From Bacillota bacterium (GTDB taxonomy: Bacteria > Bacillota_A > Clostridia > Lachnospirales > Bianqueaceae), in NCBI GenBank assembly GCA_017420625.1, contig JAFOIR010000419.1, positions 1 through 9,743 on the forward strand: DNA of 9,743 nt. The letters are read 5' to 3'. Position 1 is the first letter of the stretch. Each line of letters opens with the position of its first letter. Below are positions 6,726 to 9,743 of this stretch, piece by piece. The position numbers and the translations under genes were made by a program. The notes beneath the pieces were generated by a model. The model did not search any database. It saw only the letters and a list, made by a program, of their open reading frames with translations, and was not told the DNA's origin.

Positions 6726-8588
6726 ATGGCACTCGATTATCGCAAGTGCGCTGAAGAGATCTATTCCCATCTTGGCGGAAAAGAAAACATCATCAGCGCC
6801 GCCCACTGCGCTACCCGTCTTCGTCTGGTCATCGCTGACAACAGCAAACTGGATATCAAGGCACTTGAAGATGTAGAAGGCGTAAAGGGCCTGTTCGATT
6901 CCAACGGTCAGCTTCAGCTGATCATCGGTACCGGTACCGTCAACAAAGTTTATGACGAGTTTCTTGCCGTGACCGGCCTGTCCGCAGCTTCCAAGGCAGA
7001 TGTTAAAGCCGCTGCTGCATCCCGTATGCCGCTTTGGAAAAAGATCCTGAAGACCCCCGGTGACGTATTCGTTCCGATCCTTCCGGCCATCGTAGCTTCC
7101 GGTCTGATGATGGGTCTTGTCGAGGCCATTCCCAAGTTTGCTCCGGCCTTTGGTCAGAGTGACTGGTACAGCTTCCTGGACCTTGTTGCGAACACCGCAT
7201 TTGCTCTGCTGCCTGTGCTGGTCGCTGTTTCAGCAGCCCGTGTCTTTGGCGGCAATATTTTCCTGGGCGCTGTCATCGGTCTGATGATGGTTCACCCCGC
7301 GCTGATCAATGCCTGGACGGTAGGTAACTATGCTGCAGGCGAAATACCCACGTGGCACCTGTTCTTCTTCAATGTCCAACAGGTAGGTTATCAGGGCCAC
7401 GTCATACCCGTCATACTGGCGGTACTGCTCATGTCAACCGTTGAAAAATGGCTGCATAAAGTAGTACCGGAGATGATCGACCTGTTCGTTACACCTTTGG
7501 TCACCGTTCTGGTCACCGCATTCATCACCTTCACCATCATCGGCCCCATCTTCTCCATTCTGGAAAACTGGGTGCTTGCCGGAGCCAAATGGCTGGCCAG
7601 CACGATGCTCGGTTCTCTGGTCATGGGTGCGATCTATCCCTGGACGGTCGTCATGGGTCTGCACCACATGTACAACGTCATCGAAGCCGGCATGATCGCA
7701 CAGACAGGACTCAACACCTGGATGCCGATCGCTTCCGCTGCGAACTTCGCTCAGTTCGGCGCCTGCTTGGCTGTCGCACTGAAAGTTCACAATCAGAAGA
7801 CCAAATCCGTGGCGCTGCCTTCTTCCCTCTCCGCATCTCTGGGTATCACGGAGCCCGCGATCTTCGGTATCAACTTCCGTTTCATGAAACCCTTCCTTTG
7901 CGGTATGGCCGGCGGTGCTGTCGGTGCTCTGTTCGGTGCTCTGTTCGGACTTGGTGCTCCGGTTTACGGTGTTACCGGTATCCCGGCGATCCCCGCTGTC
8001 AACAATGTACCGCTGTACCTGGTTGAGCTGCTGATCGCGTCCGGTATTGCTTTCGCTCTGACCTGGTTCATCTGGAAAGAAGATGAAGAGAGCAAGAAAA
8101 AAGCAGAAGCGCCTGCCGCTCCGGCTGCTGCTCCTGCTCCTGAACTGAAACCCGGTGCTTCTGTCATTCGCTCAAGTGCCGGCGAAGTCCTTCAGCCGGT
8201 TCCCGGCAAAGTGATCCCCATGGAAGAGATTCCGGACGATACTTTTGCTGCCGGTATTCTGGGACAGGGTATCGGTGTCGAGCCCAGTGAAGATGTTGTC
8301 GTAGCTCCGTTCGACGGAACCGTGACCATGGTCTTCGATACCAAACATGCCGTAACCCTGGAAGGAAACGGAATGGAAATGCTGATCCATGTCGGTATTG
8401 ATACCGTTGGTATGGGCGGCGACGGATTCGAGACCTTCGTCAAGGACGGCGATGAAGTCAAAGCAGGTCAGAAGTTGCTGACCTTCAGCTCTGATAAGAT
8501 CAAAGCGGCCGGACACAGCAACACAGTTGCCGTTATCCTGACCAATGCTGATGACCTGGAAGGTCTGGAGTTCGGACTGAAAGAGTAA
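6726..8588 (+). CDS. scrA: Sucrose-type PTS permease, fused EIIB-EIIC-EIIA
   Basis: A 620-residue membrane permease that imports a sugar and phosphorylates it during transport. The EIIB domain (1-85) has the phosphocysteine motif AAHCATRLR (Cys28). The EIIC domain (about 105-450) is a polytopic membrane region with GLMMVHPALINAW (185-197), GITEPAIFG (373-381) and YGVTGIPAIPAVNN (414-427), which fit the sucrose branch of the glucose-sucrose superfamily better than the glucose branch. An Ala/Pro/Lys/Glu-rich linker (about 452-478) leads to a glucose-type EIIA domain (about 485-620) with HAVTLEGNGMEMLIHVGIDT. There His555 is the expected phosphorylation site and His540 the conserved partner. Having its own EIIA, it needs only HPr and Enzyme I, which follow directly. 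The start is set by AAAGGAGA before the ATG. The symbol follows the sucrose family; a trehalose or other disaccharide substrate is not excluded. Confidence 0.92.
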   Translation: MALDYRKCAEEIYSHLGGKENIISAAHCATRLRLVIADNSKLDIKALEDVEGVKGLFDSNGQLQLIIGTGTVNKVYDEFLAVTGLSAASKADVKAAAASRMPLWKKILKTPGDVFVPILPAIVASGLMMGLVEAIPKFAPAFGQSDWYSFLDLVANTAFALLPVLVAVSAARVFGGNIFLGAVIGLMMVHPALINAWTVGNYAAGEIPTWHLFFFNVQQVGYQGHVIPVILAVLLMSTVEKWLHKVVPEMIDLFVTPLVTVLVTAFITFTIIGPIFSILENWVLAGAKWLASTMLGSLVMGAIYPWTVVMGLHHMYNVIEAGMIAQTGLNTWMPIASAANFAQFGACLAVALKVHNQKTKSVALPSSLSASLGITEPAIFGINFRFMKPFLCGMAGGAVGALFGALFGLGAPVYGVTGIPAIPAVNNVPLYLVELLIASGIAFALTWFIWKEDEESKKKAEAPAAPAAAPAPELKPGASVIRSSAGEVLQPVPGKVIPMEEIPDDTFAAGILGQGIGVEPSEDVVVAPFDGTVTMVFDTKHAVTLEGNGMEMLIHVGIDTVGMGGDGFETFVKDGDEVKAGQKLLTFSSDKIKAAGHSNTVAVILTNADDLEGLEFGLKE

Positions 8589-8630
8589 TCTTTCCATTTC
8601 TATATTATCTATCATAAGGAGGAATCTTCA

Positions 8631-8891
8631 ATGAAATCATTCGAGTATGTCATCACGGATCCTGTTGGTATCCATGCACGTCCCGCCGGCATTATGGTCA
8701 AAGAGATCAAAAACCTGATCGGAACGACTGTCACGATCGCCAAAGGCGAGAAATCCGCGAATGCGCTGAGACTGATGGCTGTTATGCAGCTCGGAATCAA
8801 GCAGGGCGACACCGTTAAAGTGACGGTAGAAGGCGGCGACGAAGCTGCTGCCGCTGCTACGCTGGAGAAATTCTTCAAAGAGCACTTCTAA
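8631..8891 (+). CDS. ptsH: HPr phosphocarrier protein
   Basis: An 86-residue protein of normal HPr length. GIHARPAG holds His15, the residue that takes phosphate from Enzyme I and passes it to EIIA domains. The rest of the fold is recognisable (KSANALRLMAVMQLGIKQGDTVKV, with the conserved LGI/QG turn). Aligning this stretch with B. subtilis HPr (NLKSIMGVMSLGI) and E. coli HPr (KSASAKSLFKL) puts Arg47 where the regulatory Ser46 sits. HPr kinase could therefore not modify this protein at the usual site. It lies 42 bases after the permease gene, which suggests co-transcription, and has a strong AAGGAGG (8616-8622) eight bases before the ATG. That strength fits the high HPr levels a PTS needs. 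Confidence 0.95.
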   Translation: MKSFEYVITDPVGIHARPAGIMVKEIKNLIGTTVTIAKGEKSANALRLMAVMQLGIKQGDTVKVTVEGGDEAAAAATLEKFFKEHF

Positions 8892-8903
8892 TCAAAACCG
8901 AAG

Positions 8904-8935
8904 ACGGCTGCCCGGAAAAGGCAGCCGTTTTCCTT
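8904..8935 (+). terminator. Hairpin with T-run between ptsH and ptsI
   Basis: ACGGCTGCC (8904-8912) pairs perfectly with GGCAGCCGT (8920-8928) across a seven-base loop and is followed by TTTCCTT. It begins 12 bases after the HPr stop and ends about 18 bases before the ptsI start, with ptsI's ribosome binding site just beyond it. It looks like a partial terminator that lowers Enzyme I relative to HPr. It could also shield the 3' end of the ptsH message. Confidence 0.75.
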
Positions 8936-8952
8936 CAGAAAGGGAATAGATT

Positions 8953-9743
8953 ATGATTACGATTCAAGGTAAAGGTGTTTCCACCGGCGTCGCTGCAGGC
9001 CCGCTGTATTTCTACAGAAGAGCCAAAGGCACGATCACCCGTTTCAACGTCGAAGACCGCGACGCAGAGTGGCAGAGATTTAAAGACGCACAGGCAAAGG
9101 CTATTGAACAGCTCGGCGAGCTGGCGGAAAAAGCCAGAGTGGAAGCCGGCGATGAAGCTGCCATGCTCTTTGAGACCCATCAGATGATGGCAGAGGATCT
9201 TGACTACGAAGAGACCATTCAGGGTCTGATCCTGGACGAAGGACAGAATGCGGAAGCAGTCGTCACCGATGTCGGTGCCCAGTTCGCCGATATGTTTGCG
9301 ACCATGGACGATGAGTATATGAAAGCTCGTGCAGCGGATGTCAAAGATGTTTCCGGTCGTATCGTCGGAATTCTTCTGGGTATCGTTCAGGGCGGCATCG
9401 ATTCCGATGTTCCGGTCGTGCTGGCATCCGACGATCTGGCTCCCTCCGAGACGGTTCAGCTGGATAAATCCAAGATTCTCGGCTTTGTCACTTCCGGCGG
9501 TTCCGGCTCTTCCCATACCGCGATCCTGGCTCGTACCATGGGTATCCCGGCGATCATCGGCGTGGGCGATCAGCTGAAAGAAGAGTATGAAGGCCGCGAA
9601 GTCATCATCGACGGCGGTACCGGTATCGTTTCGGTAGATCCAGATGAGGATACCCGCGTCCACCTGATGAAAAAACGGGAAGAGCAGCTGAAGAGACTGG
9701 CGCTTCTGAACCAGCTCAAAGGCCAGCCGAACGAGACCAAAGA
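8953..9743 (+). CDS. ptsI: PTS Enzyme I (N-terminal part, runs off the window)
   Basis: The frame is open from ATG at 8953 to the last base, giving 263 residues of a protein normally about 570-580 long. Enzyme I takes phosphate from phosphoenolpyruvate and passes it to HPr in the cytosol. The start MITIQGKGVSTGVAAGP is typical of the family. A helical HPr-binding region follows (about 35-145), then the phosphohistidine domain with GFVTSGGSGSSHTAILART (177-195), where His188 is the site that carries phosphate, and GIPAIIGVG after it. The bases before the active His (GGSGSSH) differ from the common GGRTSH form, but the Ser-His core is kept. The PEP-binding barrel lies beyond the window. AGAAAGGGA sits about seven bases before the ATG. 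Confidence 0.95.
   Translation, partial: MITIQGKGVSTGVAAGPLYFYRRAKGTITRFNVEDRDAEWQRFKDAQAKAIEQLGELAEKARVEAGDEAAMLFETHQMMAEDLDYEETIQGLILDEGQNAEAVVTDVGAQFADMFATMDDEYMKARAADVKDVSGRIVGILLGIVQGGIDSDVPVVLASDDLAPSETVQLDKSKILGFVTSGGSGSSHTAILARTMGIPAIIGVGDQLKEEYEGREVIIDGGTGIVSVDPDEDTRVHLMKKREEQLKRLALLNQLKGQPNETK

Noticed and set aside
8101..8160. GCTGCT/CCTGCT-like repeats in the EII gene
   Set aside because: They encode the ordinary Ala/Pro-rich linker between EIIC and EIIA and are not a separate repeat element.

Overview
The window reads as chromosomal DNA of a low-to-mid GC Bacillota (Firmicutes). Support comes from strong AAGGAGG-type ribosome binding sites, textbook sigma-A promoters with 17-bp spacers, a class A penicillin-binding protein with the paired-cysteine tail seen in clostridia-like lineages, and a PTS with EIIA fused to EIIBC. 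The class (Clostridia, Erysipelotrichia or another) cannot be settled from the sequence alone. Every supported gene is on the + strand.

Layout. (a) 1-204: C-terminal end of a MalG-type sugar ABC transporter permease, followed by a long GC-rich hairpin. (b) 340-3449: a monocistronic unit with a clear promoter, a 974-residue class A PBP (peptidoglycan glycosyltransferase plus transpeptidase) and an intrinsic terminator. (c) 3450-3835: about 390 bases with no convincing gene but several inverted repeats in succession. (d) 3836-6614: a promoter driving a GH13 amylosucrase-family enzyme and a HAD-IIB (Cof-type) phosphatase 16 bases downstream. (e) 6644-9743: a second promoter, a sucrose-type PTS EIIBCA protein, HPr (ptsH), a hairpin that looks like an attenuator, and the first 263 codons of Enzyme I (ptsI), which runs off the window.

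How the genes fit together. Blocks (d) and (e) form a compact sugar-uptake and breakdown locus. Enzyme I and HPr would relay phosphate from phosphoenolpyruvate to the EIIA and EIIB domains of the fused permease, which imports and phosphorylates a disaccharide, most likely sucrose. The cytosolic GH13 enzyme keeps all the amylosucrase residues that hold the glucosyl half of sucrose. No GH32 sucrose-6-phosphate hydrolase is visible. The HAD phosphatase between the GH13 gene and the permease therefore raises the possibility of a route that removes the phosphate before the glucosyl-transfer step. This is inference; separate substrates are equally possible.

Main points for a second look: the unusual sucrose gene set; an HPr with Arg where the regulatory Ser46 normally sits; a perfect inverted repeat on the PBP promoter; the hairpin-rich spacer between the PBP and GH13 genes; a palindrome in the EII promoter that shares a half-site with the GH13 promoter region; and a hairpin between ptsH and ptsI. 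No mobile element, CRISPR array, tRNA or rRNA was seen, and I found no clearly undescribed multi-gene system.
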